Notes: generated from the sequence alone by a model not told the origin. A DNA stretch of 64,000 bases from Phoenix dactylifera (GCF_009389715.1 NW_024068273.1:123770-187769), one strand, 5' to 3'. Counted from the first letter of the stretch, positions 35,300-48,969 are shown. Translations and numbers: made by a program.

Positions 35300-37247
35300 A
35301 CACAAGACAAACACGAATCAGCATCACATTATGATGCAGGGGGAAGCATGGGAAAACAATCTCCTCTATTCTGCGGTTGATTCAAACAACCAACACAGAG
35401 GAACAGAGGGAGTTCTTGGGCTCAAAACAGAGCTTCTGCAACTTTTCTCATTCATGAAAAAAAACACATACAATTGAAGGAAGGAGAACAGCGGCCCCTT
35501 TACATCTCTTTTTACATGGCCACGACTCACCCTAAATCCCTAACAAATGGATGCTATTCGTAATCAAATCCTAATCAAAACAGACTCCTAATTAAGTTTG
35601 AATTCAGAACTAAAACAAATGTAATTTGGAAACCAATTTGAACTAAACAAGGACTCTAACCAAAACAGAATTCTAAAATAAAGACGCTTAATCAAGGCTC
35701 CATGCTGGATTTCATTCCGGTTCTCTATTAGTCCCCTCCACTTGAATACAACTCGTCCTCGAGTTCTCATCTGGATATAACTGTTCCTGAGGGCTATGGA
35801 ATTCATAGATATCAGCGACATTAAAAGTCTTTGAAATCTCCATATCATCTAATAGATCCACTATGTAAGCATTGTTATTGATTCTTTTCAAAATTCTGTA
35901 TGGGTCATACTTTCTTGGCTTCTATTTGCTGTAAGTTCCCACGGAAAATTTTTCTTTGTGCGGGAAAACCATCACCATGTCGCCCTCTCGATATTCTTTG
36001 TGCCTTCGATGTTTATCCGCCTTGGATTTGTACTTAGCATTTGTGTCCTCTAGGCGCTTCTTCACCTCCAATTATATAGCTTGAACTTCCTCTGCCAAAT
36101 GTTCTACTGCCACACTCTTCCCAAAAATTTTCGGTAGGCGCGCCAGATCCAATGCATGCTTTGGTGCTTTTGAATAAACAATGGATTAGAAAGGTGATCT
36201 TCCGGTTCCGCTGTGGACAGCATTGTTGTAAGCAAACTCTACTTGGGCCAAGACATAATCCCAGTGCTTCAGGGTGCTCCCACAAATACAACGGATCAAA
36301 TTACCAAGTGTCCTGTTAACCACTTCCGTCTGTCCATCAGTCTGAGGATGCGCGGTGTTGCTGAAATTTAATGAAGTGTCAAACGTCGTAAGCCAGAAAT
36401 GACTCAAAAATTTAGAATCTCGAACTAATGTTATAGATTGCAGTACTCCATTCAAACGAACAATCTCTCGAAAGAATAACCTTGCAATGTGGAATACATC
36501 TGATGTCTTCTTGTAAGGGATGAAATGCGCCATCTTGGAGAACCTATCCACCACCATGAAGACTGAGTCTACACCTCTTTGTGTTTGGGAAAGACCCAAC
36601 ACAAAATCCATCGACAGATCCTCTCAGATAGCATTCGGCACAGGTAGAGGCATATAGAGTCCAGTGTTTTGCGACTGTCCCTTCGCTGTTTGGCAAATAT
36701 AGCACCTTTGAATAAATTTTCCAACATCTCTTCTCAGCTGCGGCCAATGGTACGTTTCTGTAAGACTGGCAATGGTCTTATCCTGACCCATATGCCCACT
36801 AAGACCGTCACCATGAAGGTCTCTAATCAGCTTCTCCCGCAATAATGATCTGGAAATATATAAGGAATTTCCCCGAAATAGATAGCCATCCTAAATGTTG
36901 AAGTCTCCCGTTGCTTGATGACTCGTACACTTCGTCCATGCATCCTTGAAATCCTCATCCTCTGCATACAACTCTTTCAAACACTCGAACCCGACAACCT
37001 CTGTCCGCATGATAGTCAGTAAATCACTTCGTCGGCTCAGTGCATCTGCCACCGAATTCTGTTGTCCAGATCGATGCTTCAACACAAAAGAAATTTTTTA
37101 CAAGAAGCTCACCCACCGAACATGCATACGGTTCAAATTGTTCTAGTTATTGATATACTTCAAAGCTTGGTCGCTGTACGACCCAACATAGCATGCCAAT
37201 GACCACGCAAAATGGCCAAAATCAGCATAATGCATACCTTGGGAACA
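35300..37247 (-). mobile_element. 5'-truncated Ty3/gypsy retrotransposon (RNase H-integrase-LTR)
   Basis: Reading from 37247 downwards, one frame gives the RNase H end (QALKYINN, NLNRMHVRWV, KHRSGQQNSVADALSRR at about 37085-37035). Next comes the integrase zinc finger ([14 protein letters not shown] ... CYICQTAKG, about 36842-36660), then the DDE core ([35 protein letters not shown], about 36611-36190) and the integrase C-terminus to about 35700. The frame is kept throughout but interrupted by at least six in-frame stops. Below about 35700 the sequence looks like the 3' LTR region. gag, protease and most of RT are missing; the truncation coincides with the left edge of SDR duplication copy 2. 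Confidence 0.93.
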
Positions 37248-37484
37248 TGCAGTACTCTATAGTTTATAATTTTTCTCTTTCAAATAAAATTGTATCAAAA
37301 ATCCAACTTTATAGCCTGCAAAGTAAGCCACCTGGGCACAAGCCAGTGTTCTAATTATAATACTAGCAAACTGAAAACAAAGCAACGCATGCCTTGGCTT
37401 TTATTACTACATTATTATAATGATTTTAAGAAGGCATGCCTTCGGTTGATTACACTTTGCGCGCAACACTCGAAGTGCATCGTT

Positions 37485-38407
37485 TCATTTCAGTTGGGCT
37501 GCAGGGAGTGGAGGGGTCGCACCAACAGCAGTCACCCCCCCATCAACGAACAGGTTTTGTCCGGTGACGAACGCCGACTCGTCGGACGCCAGGAAGAGAA
37601 CAGCCTCCCCAGTATCACTTGCCTTCAACGGCCCTCCTCCCTTCAACACCAGCGTGCCCTCGAAAAACTCTTCTGTCTGACTCTGGCTCATCCCAGTAAG
37701 CTTCTGTGCAAACGGCGTCGCCACGCCGCCCGGCGACACGCAGTTCGCTCGTATTCCATGCCTTCCAAGCTCCGCTGCCGCCGATCGCACGAGCCCGACC
37801 ACCGCATTCTTCGTCGTTGTGTACACTGCCTGCCCCCATCCGCCCCTCGTCGCCGCGACGCTCGCCGTGCATATGATCGATCCTCGTGTCCCGCTGGCCA
37901 CCATCGCCCTCCCTGCATGCTTGATCGTCGCAGCTACGCCCCGGACGTTGACGGCGATGACATTATCGAGCACGTCGAAGTCCAAGTCCAGAATTCTGCT
38001 GGTTATCTTCTCCGAGATCCCGGCGTTGCTGAACATGATGTCGAGCCGGCCGTAGGCCTTGATGGCGAAGCCCACGAGCTCCTCTACTTCCTTCTCGCTG
38101 CGCACGTCGCAGTGCTTGTACTTGCACTTGTCCGGGCCGATGGAGGCGACGACGCCGGCGCCCAGCTCGTCCTGGATGTCGGCGATGACGACGAGGGCGC
38201 CGTGGGCTGCGAAGATCCTTGCGGTGGCCTCCCCGATCCCACTGGCCGCGCCAGTGATGATGGCCACCTTGCCTTCCAACCTGCGGGTCATGGTTACCAC
38301 TTGTTAGCGCCAAGTTCACTGGAAATTAACTAGTATACATGCACGAAATATAAGCTCAAATCCACGAATTAGCTTTGGGAAACGTAGCGTCACCTCTGCT
38401 TAGACAT
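37485..38407 (-). CDS. short-chain dehydrogenase, secoisolariciresinol dehydrogenase-like (SDR110C), copy 2
   Basis: Paralogue of the gene at 32312-33249 with the same two-exon layout: 38407-38394 (14 nt) and 38280-37485, 270 codons (269 aa). Catalytic and cofactor residues are kept: TGAASGIG, D39, SNAG, N116, S145, Y158, K162. Differences cluster around the active-site and substrate-binding parts: GGWGQAVYTTTKNA replaces GGHGAAVYAASKHA, and GGVATPFAQKLTGM replaces GSVATPIVQKLTEM. A TGA replaces a serine codon, so it ends five residues earlier (...AAQLK). The TATA box reads aatataa rather than tatataa. Likely functional, possibly with shifted substrate preference or expression. Confidence 0.93.
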
Positions 38408-38482
38408 ATTGTTAAGGTTTGGTACTTCTACTTAATCTTATGACCCTTGACACAGTCGAGCGAAATGGCTCCGCCTTTCTTC

Positions 38483-38489
38483 TTATATT
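38483..38489 (-). promoter_or_regulatory. TATA-like box of SDR copy 2
   Basis: Reads caatataag on the minus strand, 76 bp upstream of the start codon, at the homologous position to copy 1 but with one base changed in the TATA core. Confidence 0.5.
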
Positions 38490-38889
38490 GACGTCCTAGC
38501 AAAGCTGCAGTTCTGAAATATTTAAAGATGTGTATCGAGATAGCTTCCAATCTTCAAAATGAATTGAATTATAGACGCACTGACTAGTACTTGGGAGCCA
38601 ACTGCACTATTGAATTCGTCAGCGACGGTGTGGACGGCTGCTGCACTATTGAATTAGTCATCGATGGCGTGCTCGATCGAGTTTTCCAAAGATGAGTACA
38701 AGAAGATAGGGAACGGGGAAAGAAGAGTCGTTGGAGAGATTTTCCCGTGCCGGTGCTTGTAGAATTTTAGGCACTGTTCAACAAGTCGTTGGTCTTTGCT
38801 CAACGAATCATCTCGGAATGTTCAACAAGTTTGATTTTTCTATTTTTCGCTAAACCGCAAGTATCATACGTCATGGATACAAATACAAT

Positions 38890-39372
38890 TAAAGAAATCA
38901 ATTTTGGTAGGAGATACTCATGGCAGTACTTGAAGAATATTGATCGTTCAATTTTGGTGGAAGGACCATTTTTTCCTTTTCCTTTTCTTCTAAAGACTTG
39001 TGGAACAAACTAGTGTATAAGAGATTTGAGAAGGCGGCTTCTATGCTATAATAGTATGTAAATAAGCTATGCAGGAGTCCAAATCACTAGCAAAGTTTGA
39101 AATATCACCATCCTAAGATCCACTTTTTCTAGTGCCCAAAGTCCAAGTTTGAAATTACAATTGCTTCTACTTTCTCAACCGAACATGATAATAGAGAGAA
39201 CTTTCTGGTGCTTTCCCATCCGACCTTAACCCTATCCAACCTTTATCATGCTATCTAAACCACAGCCCACCCTAATTCATTGGGTTGAACAGGTTCGATT
39301 AATTTTAAACCAAGTTGGTAGGCACTATGGCTTGTCATCTTGTTCAATTGGTGACCAGTACATTGGTATGCC

Positions 39373-39412
<40 letters not shown>

Positions 39413-40344
39413 CTGTGCCAAGCCATAGCGTTGGATGAAGAAAACATTCAGATTCACAGCACTTTGACCTCTGCAATCAAGATTTCTTCCAAATGAGAAA
39501 ACCTAAAAGAAACAAGGAAAATAAAGGCTGCCAAGCAAATTTCATAACAAATTTCTAGGATGATTGGTAAAACTCTTTCACAGAGCTCCCACCCAAGATG
39601 GAAAGCTTGGACCACCCCTTCAACCATAGTAAAACAGCATCAAAAACTAACAAAATGTCCAGATGAGTTACAGTCGGATAAGCCCGAGGGCATTGCACCA
39701 AAGAGAACTCGCAAGCTATGCATGCTTTCCCCCACTCTAACCTCCGTTATAGAAAACATTCTATATGCCAAAATGGTCAGCCAACCAATCACACTGGTTG
39801 AGGGAAACAGAATCACCACAATTCACATGCACTTGGACCTTTGAAATCATGATTTCTTTCACACTGCAAGAGAAAAAAATTATAAGGAAAAAAGAAACAG
39901 ACAAAAGGAAATTCGGCTTACAAATTTCTTGGACAATAAGATACATCTCCTCCAGAGAACTGAGGTCAAGCTCATGCTTAGATCGCCCCTTCCAACTGTA
40001 ATGAAATAGCATCAAGAACTACCAGGGAGATTGTGCTTTCCTCCTCTCTCTCACCTCTGTTATAAATACACTCCTCCCATTGGTTATGTGCCTCTAAAAG
40101 AATTTATCGTTGAAGCATGACATAAAGAAGAGACCTTTGCATCCAAGTCAGAACTCTGCCGATTTACAAGGAGAACAAAGAGGCCAGGATTATATGAAAG
40201 AAGCTAATTAGACATCCATTCTTCGTCAGAGATTAGTACAGAAAGGGCTTTCCCAAGTTGAGCTTAGGTTTAACTCATACTTGCAAGAATCTGCTCGCAA
40301 TCCTCTCACACTTTGGATCATGTAATTAAGCCAAGTGAGGTTCC
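38890..40344. other. spacer between SDR copy 2 and the SEUSS gene
   Basis: Holds a (GA)n microsatellite at 39377-39408 and imperfect internal similarity between about 39400-39560 and 39750-39930. The last part should contain the SEUSS 3' UTR. No other gene seen. Confidence 0.5.
39377..39408. repeat. (GA)16 microsatellite
   Basis: Uninterrupted GA dinucleotides in intergenic sequence. Confidence 0.95.
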
Positions 40345-43300
40345 CTAGTTCCAATCAAACTGAAGATTATTAAAGCTGTTGACCGGTCCAAGCCCACCCA
40401 ACAGCCTGCTTCCCATATCCTGCTGCTGCTGGTGGTTCACAGCTGTTGGATCTTGTGGCATATGATTCACTCCAACCCTCCCATTCATGCTCATGGCATT
40501 GTTTACCATTGCGGCCCTTAACCCACTCTGCGTTGCCGATGGACCAATCCCTCCCAAACTCCCAAACCCCATGCCACTGACGCCTGAACTGTTTGCCATG
40601 CCATTTCCTACCAAGTAGTTGCCTCCATTCAGAGCTGGTGTCATACCATTAATTCCCTTCATCTCATTTCCCAGGGTATTGACACCATTTAGCTGAGAGG
40701 GAATCATCATCTCTTGCAAGATCTGCCGCATCGAACTCTGCGACTCTGTTGGATCAGCTTCATGCGACTGTGTTGACGGCTGCTGGATTGTAGACATATT
40801 TGCAGGTGAATTAGCTGAGCTCATAAGGGTGGTGTTATGAGAGGTTGGGGTTGTATTGTTGTTTGATGTGGATGGTGTTGGTGAGGGGAATGGAGATGAA
40901 GGATTGGGCTGGGAAGGTGGCAGTGAATTGGAAGAACTAGCCGATGGTATTTGAACACTGTTCCCACCACCATAGGGGCTGGTCACGCTGCTCACCTGGT
41001 TTTCTTGCCTGGAGTTCACTGAGTTTTGGTGGAGGAGCCCAGCTATGGCAGACGTAGCACCGGTGGATGGCGGAGCATTAAGGGAATTATTTGCACTCAC
41101 AACACCATTGCTAGCAGAAGAAAGTTGCACACCCGTTGCATGAGTAGCAGTCTGATCATTGTGGTTCGAGTTCTGGGCAATGTTTTGCTGCTCCTCACAT
41201 TGCTGTGCCAGTTGAGAATGGAGGTTTGAAGAAACAGTAGTCCTTCGAGGGAAATTGATCAGGCTATCTGAACAAAATGTAAAGACGCGTGTGAACCCAG
41301 AAGAAAATAAAATAAAAAAGAAGAAAAAATACAGATGAAATGAAACTTTGACAAGTGATCACCACCACAACCTCCACTCCATCGCCCCCCAACCCCAACA
41401 AAAAAAAGAAATAACAAAAGAAAGAAAGAGTGGCATTTCACAGAAAACTCTGAAATCAAAAAACAAGGGAAACTTTTACTTTGTATAGAATTTTCCAAAT
41501 TACCATCTCTCCTTTAAAATTTTCCATGTTAAACCCTCTTCTTCTAGCAATCAAATAGTTTCATAATCTGAACTCTAAAAATTCAAAAATTTCAAATTAT
41601 TGAAAAGGATAAAAACATGATTTTTAGAATTAGAGACCTCTGAACATTGTAAAACTTCTCATTAGACTGAGGACTAACTAAAAGTTGCATTTTGAGAAGC
41701 TTTTTCTTTGATCTAAAATATCAGACCACCAATGTTAAGCATATTTTACTTAATTAATAACATATTTAAAGTGTACATCAACTCACAGGAGCTACCAGAG
41801 CAGAAAAAATAGCAGAAAACGGATGGTAAACATTTTCTTGCACTGATAACTTGCAGAGAAGTTTTTATAAAGAATAGCAGAATTTACCCATAGGTCCTCT
41901 CGCTGTTTCTCTGCTATAGTCAATCAGATCCTTCATACTATTTACCACCTCTGATATCTGCATAAGGATCGTTTAGCAAAAGTGAATTTCTTAGTTCCAA
42001 AACAAATCTTGCTTTGTTCAAGAGAAAAAGTGCAATAAGGATAAATAGGACAGCGAAGGCATGATGCAGAACAAAGTATCTAAACACTAGTTTTTTTTTT
42101 TCCTGTCCTAGTAAACGATCCTGTTTGGTCGCTGGCCAGATGCACTTTTTCTAGTCAGCCAACAAGAAGAAAGGCATCCTCTCTCCCAAAGCAGTAGATC
42201 ACGTATATGCTGCAAATATCAGTGACTAAAAAGAAAATAATGATGCTAAAGGTGATTCATCAACCATATTTAGCTCATATAGACAAAAACATAAAAGCTA
42301 ATCCAGGCCATTTATTAAGATGCTGGTTTTAAGCATTAGGTGTTCTTTGCTTATAATTGTGTTTCCTTTGTCAGCCACCTTGATAAAAAGCTCAGGTTAT
42401 ATTGAAGAGAGAGGGCATCTGATAAGAACACATGATGGCGTTCAAAAATTATCCCATAGAAGCTCGTAACAAAGTTGACATAAATCAAAGGAATTTCCTA
42501 CAAGTGATTATAAACATTTACAGAACTTCAAGAGGATCTGGACAAAGTTGGGCAAACAAAATATTTTAGAATACATTTTTTTTCCACCCCAGAAGCCGCA
42601 GATAAGGCCATGATACCCTAGAAGGGAAATATTGGGTTAATCACAAGGACTAGTTAAAAATAAGCCAACCCATGCATGAGCTTTTTTTTTTTTTACTCAT
42701 TTTAGGTGTTTCTGCAACAATCCTTCCCCACTCGTGAATCCTTCAAACTATCTCAGAGATGCACGTCACAAACATTAAACTGGCATTTTGATAGATCGAT
42801 TTGATTTACAGGTTTCTGGAATTTGAAAATTATTACAACTTCTTTGTATTCAATAAAAATAGATCCAATAAAATAGAAAGCCTCCAGGCATGAGCTATAA
42901 GCTATGAAGATCCTTCATTGATAAAACAAACACATAAAAATATAACAGATCAAAAAGAATGCAGTAAACCACAAGCCTAGACTTTGGATATTAGACCAGC
43001 GATAGTGGACAGTAGTAAGCATTATGCATGACTACCAGAAATACTAAATCTCATCTTGGTAACTGCAGAAAATAAGGCATAAGGCTTACAGTTCACCTAC
43101 AATTCTTTCATGCATGTCTGACTTCATGTAACTTTAGTGTGAAAACATTCTTGAACAAAGGTTGTGTTTACCGTTCACACCTATACATGGCTGCGATGGA
43201 ATGCCTACCTCACCATGCCAACATCAGATATAGATCAGCGGATGGAGGTATACAAGACTACCAAAAAACATAGTCACAAACCAGTTTTGGAAATTGGAAA

Positions 43301-46300
43301 GGCGCCAAAAATGGCTGGATGACACCTCTATCTGGACAAGCATCCATATATGGTACACGGATAAGCAAATCCTAGAAAATTCAGTCATCGCTGAGATGAC
43401 CTTGTACCATGGTTCCACCCAACCAATGGAAACTGGACTATCCAGGCTTTTGTATCCCACTTACCCACTCAACTTTTGAAACAACCAAAAATTACCCTCA
43501 TTAACCACTTCATAAGGGTAAGAAAGATCATTTTTGTCTTTTAATGAAGAAGTAATCCTAGTGTTGGCAAAGCATTGATGTTATGACGCAACCACTACGA
43601 TAGGATAACATCTTATCCAAACCAAGCTTTTATCCTATTATATCCCAAGGATATTTCCCATCCAGGACTAATTTGCATGATTGAATATGCTGCTACACTT
43701 TCCTTTAAGAACACTATTTTTTTGGGGTACACATGCGGTAAGCTTGCAAACCAGGAAAAAAGAGAAGAAAATATTTACAGTTTTCCTTATTAAACATAAA
43801 GATAACGTATTAACTTATGATGATAAGAGAAAGAAATAATGAAGACGTGCTTTCACTTATTTAAAATTAGATTGACATTATAGCATAAAAATGAAGATTA
43901 ATTTATAAATGCTAAACCACATCGTGACTCATTAAAAGATTATTATAGCGTCGAATCAAGATTTACATATTGATATTAGGGACAGGGAAGTAGATAGGCA
44001 ATAAGTGCTTAGGCATTTCTGCTAATGCATGAACAGGCAGCTACTGGAGTCAACACTGATTAGAGGGTTCAACCCACACTAAATTCAGTACTAGGATAGG
44101 CTCTTTGGCATGATCAAAATCTTGCAATATACTCATTACAAAACAAAATTACAAAATCAAATAATTGCCACATATCATAGTTTGGACCAAGAGCCTAGGC
44201 CCAGTTTGGGTGCACTGAAATTCCAACGTAATTCATGGGAATTGAGCATTCCCAGGGAACTGTCAACTACATGGGAACCAAAAAAATTAATTTTTTGCCC
44301 CAGCCCCACCTCCAAAAAAAAAAAAAAAAAAGTTTTGCATGAGAAGTACCCAAACCCATACAACCATTTTCAGATAAAATCATCAATGCTATTTTCTTTA
44401 TCTTACTTGTTCTTTTTCTTTCTCCTTTCACTTTATTCTTTTCATCATCCCATCTTCCCACTGAACCCATGCAGCAGGAGTCCTGCCCTCCTTGGCTCAT
44501 CCTCTGCCACGCACCCATAAACCACCATGAATGATGGATCCAGGCAAGAGGATAACAAACCGGCTGACCAGTCAGACCTGCTACAATCTGAAGGTCAAAG
44601 GTCAAAGGTCAGGATAAAAACATGTATTTTCCAGGATCAACTACAGATGCTCGTGAATGTCTTCCACAAATGCGATAGGTATTATTTATTCCACTCTGCT
44701 TTCCTAATTTATGGTCGGAGGGTACACAGAAGCATACCTGAGATTAACTTTGAGATAGAAGATGCGGATGAGATTGTTGTCATGTTGTACCAAACAGGAG
44801 ATGGTTCTAATTTTATTTTTGCCAAAAGCGTTTCAGGATCAACTACAGAGCTCATGAATGTCTACTGTGAGTTCGACAGGTGATTTCTATTCTGCATTGC
44901 CTTCCTTTTCTAAGGTTGGAGGGTACACAGGAGCATACCAAAGATTAACTTGAGATAGAAGATGCGGATGAGATTGGAGCCATGTTGCACCAAACTAGCA
45001 ATGGTCCAAACTTTATTTTGGCTAAAAGCTTTTCAAGGTCAATGTCATGAATGTCTTCCATGAGAACGACGGGTGATTTTGTTCCACATTGCTTTCTTAT
45101 TCTATGGTTGGCAGCTATGCAGGAACATACCTGAGATTAACTTGAGATAGAAGATGAGGATGCGACTGATGCCATGTTGCACCAAACTGAAGATGGATCT
45201 AATTTTATTTTTGCTAAAAGCTTTTTCAGGGACCCTCTGAAGTGAAAAGATAGTTCACCATATGGTAGCAGCCATGAAAAAATATTATATGAATAGATCT
45301 TTTGGAGACTTTAGGACGTTGAATAAAAAACACATTTATTTGTTTATTTTGGAAATATCCTTCTGACTTGCAGTCTTGGGATCATTCTTATGTATGATTC
45401 AAGATATCAATTTTGAAAGATTATATATCAAGGGGATGGGGGTGCGTTGGACTAAGAGCATTGGCTCTGGAAAAAAGGAACTTAATTACATAATTATTAG
45501 CTTAAGCCACAAGTAATCCTTGGATATCATTTAAATCATTATTGGATAGGTCAGTGTTTCCATATGAAAAAGCATAGTTTGCAGGAATAACCTTATTCTC
45601 AAGAGTCGGACCAGACTAGGAATTTTTCCTGGTATAATTTTGTATGATCAGCGAAACAACAGATCCCAGAAAAAACCATGGTTATTTTTCCTTGGTTCCA
45701 CTTTGTTCCTACCTCTTTTAACTGTTTGTTAATTTTTTCCATTACGTAAGTGGAAAGATTTGATAAAAGTTCAAAGGTATCATAAAGAGTGCATTCGCTT
45801 GTTATCTTCCCTAGGCAGCAGATTTCTCCGTGGATATTAATCAAACATATTCTGGCCCAAGTGTAACTTCAGTGTATATATCCTGATATCACAATATTAC
45901 AATGTAATGCTCACATGTGGTGATCACAGAATTACAAACTTCTTCAACTTCATTTACAAGTTATCCAAGCAAAACTGAACCAATTCAAATAATGATCTTA
46001 GTATAGAAACTTTTTTCAGCTTGGTGGCAGTGTTCATTTTAAAACTAAGCACCTTGAACATAACTGTACATTAAAGTTGGAGCATTTTTAAATGCACCTA
46101 AAAACTTGGCGATGACAATGAACATAGCAGAACAACATGCCTAATTCTAACCTAACAGAAGCCAGTTCTCTGCCTCCAACTTGTAATTGGCCCAGGCAGA
46201 AATAAATTTTTCGCACGCACGCGCGCACAGAAGTTTCTGCATGGATGGTTCACCTCCCATATATACTAGCATAACAATTTTGTCTACCTTTTGTTTAGTT

Positions 46301-48924
46301 TCATGCCCAAGGAAAACTGATGATTCAACTTGAAGCTTGCAAAGGCAGTTGGGTGTGTGTTTTTGGTTGCCGTACTCAGCAGATAACGAAACATGTATAT
46401 AAATTGATATGGCTGCATGCCGAATGGAGACTTGTTTGTTCCATACCTAACCAAGGATTAATTCAATAAACTGGAAAATAACTTAAAACAGACAATGCTT
46501 GTATCTTCCATGTTCTAACGGTTCTTCCCTCCTCTCCAGACCCTTCGGACTGAACTTTGGAATCCACAGATCCAAACTGTCTCATAACCATTTCCCACCT
46601 TGTTCTCATATTAGTTCTGATATTATTCAGCTTTTTTAATGGAATTTTTTGTGATTACAAATATGTCTCTAGACATCAAGATTTAGCTCGTGGAGGCAAG
46701 TCATTTGTGATCTCATAGCATAATTTCAAATACATATTATTGAACTAAGAATAGAGAAGATTCCAATACCCAAATATAGCTAATCCAAGCATCAATCATT
46801 GCATGTACAAAATCAAGAATTCAGATGAACAGGTGAAGCCTGTTACCATGTTATGAAGAAAATGTAGTATCAGACAGCAGCCTACCTGAAGACAGCGAAC
46901 ATATCTTTTGGTATATCCTAAATCATTTACTAGCGGTACCTCCAAAGCTTTAGCCAACTGGCGAGCAGATGCCACAAATCTGTCGAGCAATTCCAGAAAA
47001 TTCTCAGCTAAGTTTTGCTTATTCAAATAAAAAATATTTAAAATATATTTTTTCAAAATGTTGCTTGCCATTTAGCATGCCCAATTAATTATCATCACAA
47101 GAATATAAAGAGATTATTTTTAAAAAAAAGGAGAGAGAAGTAATTCAATGTGCAGAAACTTGCAAAATGATATCCAAATATAGAAACAATAGCATTTTTT
47201 TGTGGAAAGAATAAGCGTTCTAGTGCAAGGGATCTTACAAGCATGTAAAAATATCTTTTTTAATTGTAATTTTCTTGGTAAGTCAACACAAATACTAGCA
47301 GAAGTCCCTTATCGGGAAAACTTCTTGTTGAAAGAATAAGCTTCATAAATATAGGAGGGACTCACCTATATAGCAAACAAGCTGCAAACAAACCATTCTA
47401 GCTAGACCTTCACATTACCAGACCATTTGGTTTAACACCAAGCAACTACACCTGAGACTACTAGGTATCACACTTGGATATAGGTCTAAAGAATGAAATT
47501 TCTTACATGCTAGAAGATCCAACTCTTGGAGACATACTTGCACCTGACACTCTTAGCCAAATACTGCAATAAACCCCAACCTTTTAAAGTTTGTTGACTT
47601 CCAGCAAATTTTGGAAAGTCAAGGCTTAATATTGTCTAGCCATGGCACAGTTTCATAAACATACCCCATGGCCATCTTGAAGTCACATCAACCCATGACT
47701 TATCCGTCTTTGTCAACTTTGGCTGCTTAAGACCTCCATTTGCTCGCAGCTAAGCCATCCATAATCTTTGCAGCTGCACACCCTTGATCTTATATCCAAC
47801 TCCTTTAACACGAAGTTTAAGGCCCTGTTTCTCCCCAGTCACATGACCATTGGTATTCAGCTTTCAATAATCTTGCCAAGCAGTTGCTTCCACATTTTTT
47901 CATCACTACTTATGTCTTCATCGCCTTAGTTATCAATGTTCCATGAGCACTCTTTAACTCCGCAGGAACATAATATTTCGCTTCCACAAACACACTAGGC
48001 TAATAATCCACTTCTAGAAACATCTAATAAGCAGTTTTACATATTCCAAATTTCAACGGCTACCCATGGCATCTCTCTTTGTTCTATCAAACCCACCTAC
48101 CATGTAGGAAGCCCCTTGCATCCTGTAAGTGTTTTTCTAGCTAATCACGTCCCTAATTTCAGCAACAGCCACGATGCTGCAATTAGAAAAGAAAATTTAA
48201 CAACTTTCTTCATCTATAACACAAAATGCAGCATGATTCCGGAAACCAACCCCATGACCCAAAGATTTGCCCTGAACAGTCAGCTAATGTTCCCCATGCA
48301 AAACAATGGCATTTCAACCTAGAACAAGTGCAACCTTGCCCACTCTGCCTAATGTTGGAAAAATGATGCTTCAATATTGCATTTTACTACAATGCAATTG
48401 GTACAACATCCCAGAAAAATACATCAATTATTCTTTCACCCCAATTAATATCAGAGTGCAGCTAGGCAATGCAAGTGGTCACGTCAATATTTAGGTCCAG
48501 CTTGTCAGAAATCCAACCTGAAACCAGCATAGGTTTTAAGATTAGGGCCTACGCCCAACTTGAAACTTGTGGGTCTGGACTCTCCCTTCTTGAGTCACCT
48601 CTGGAGGAGTTTTATGTTTGACAGGCCAGACCTAATTCTTGTACTTGTTTTGACAAGGTCTAATTGAACCTGTCCAGGTCCAATCAGATCGATGCTATTC
48701 TACAAGATCCGTACCTGACTTCTGACTAGAGTCCATCTCAGTTTGTGGTAATATGCAGGAAGACACACCATCTTGAAGGCTATTCATAGATGATATAGTA
48801 TTGGTTGATGAGAAAACTAGTAGATTAGATGTTAAATCGGATTCATAAAAGAAAACTTAAAAAGAATAAGGGCTGAAAAAATCAGCAGAGGCAAAGACAA
48901 AGTGTACAAGAATGCAATTTTAAT

Positions 48925-48969
<45 letters not shown>

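Larger units (their letters stand above)
33751..35300. other. intergenic sequence between SDR copy 1 and the gypsy remnant
   Basis: No gene is recognised. It holds two dispersed repeats with partners elsewhere in the window (34284-34347 and 34668-34848) and otherwise AT-rich unique-looking sequence. Confidence 0.5.
37248..38889 (-). repeat. segmental duplication, copy 2 (SDR gene 2)
   Basis: Direct repeat of 32061-33750. Its left edge abuts truncated gypsy sequence. Its right edge fades after aagtatcatacgtcatggat. Confidence 0.93.
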
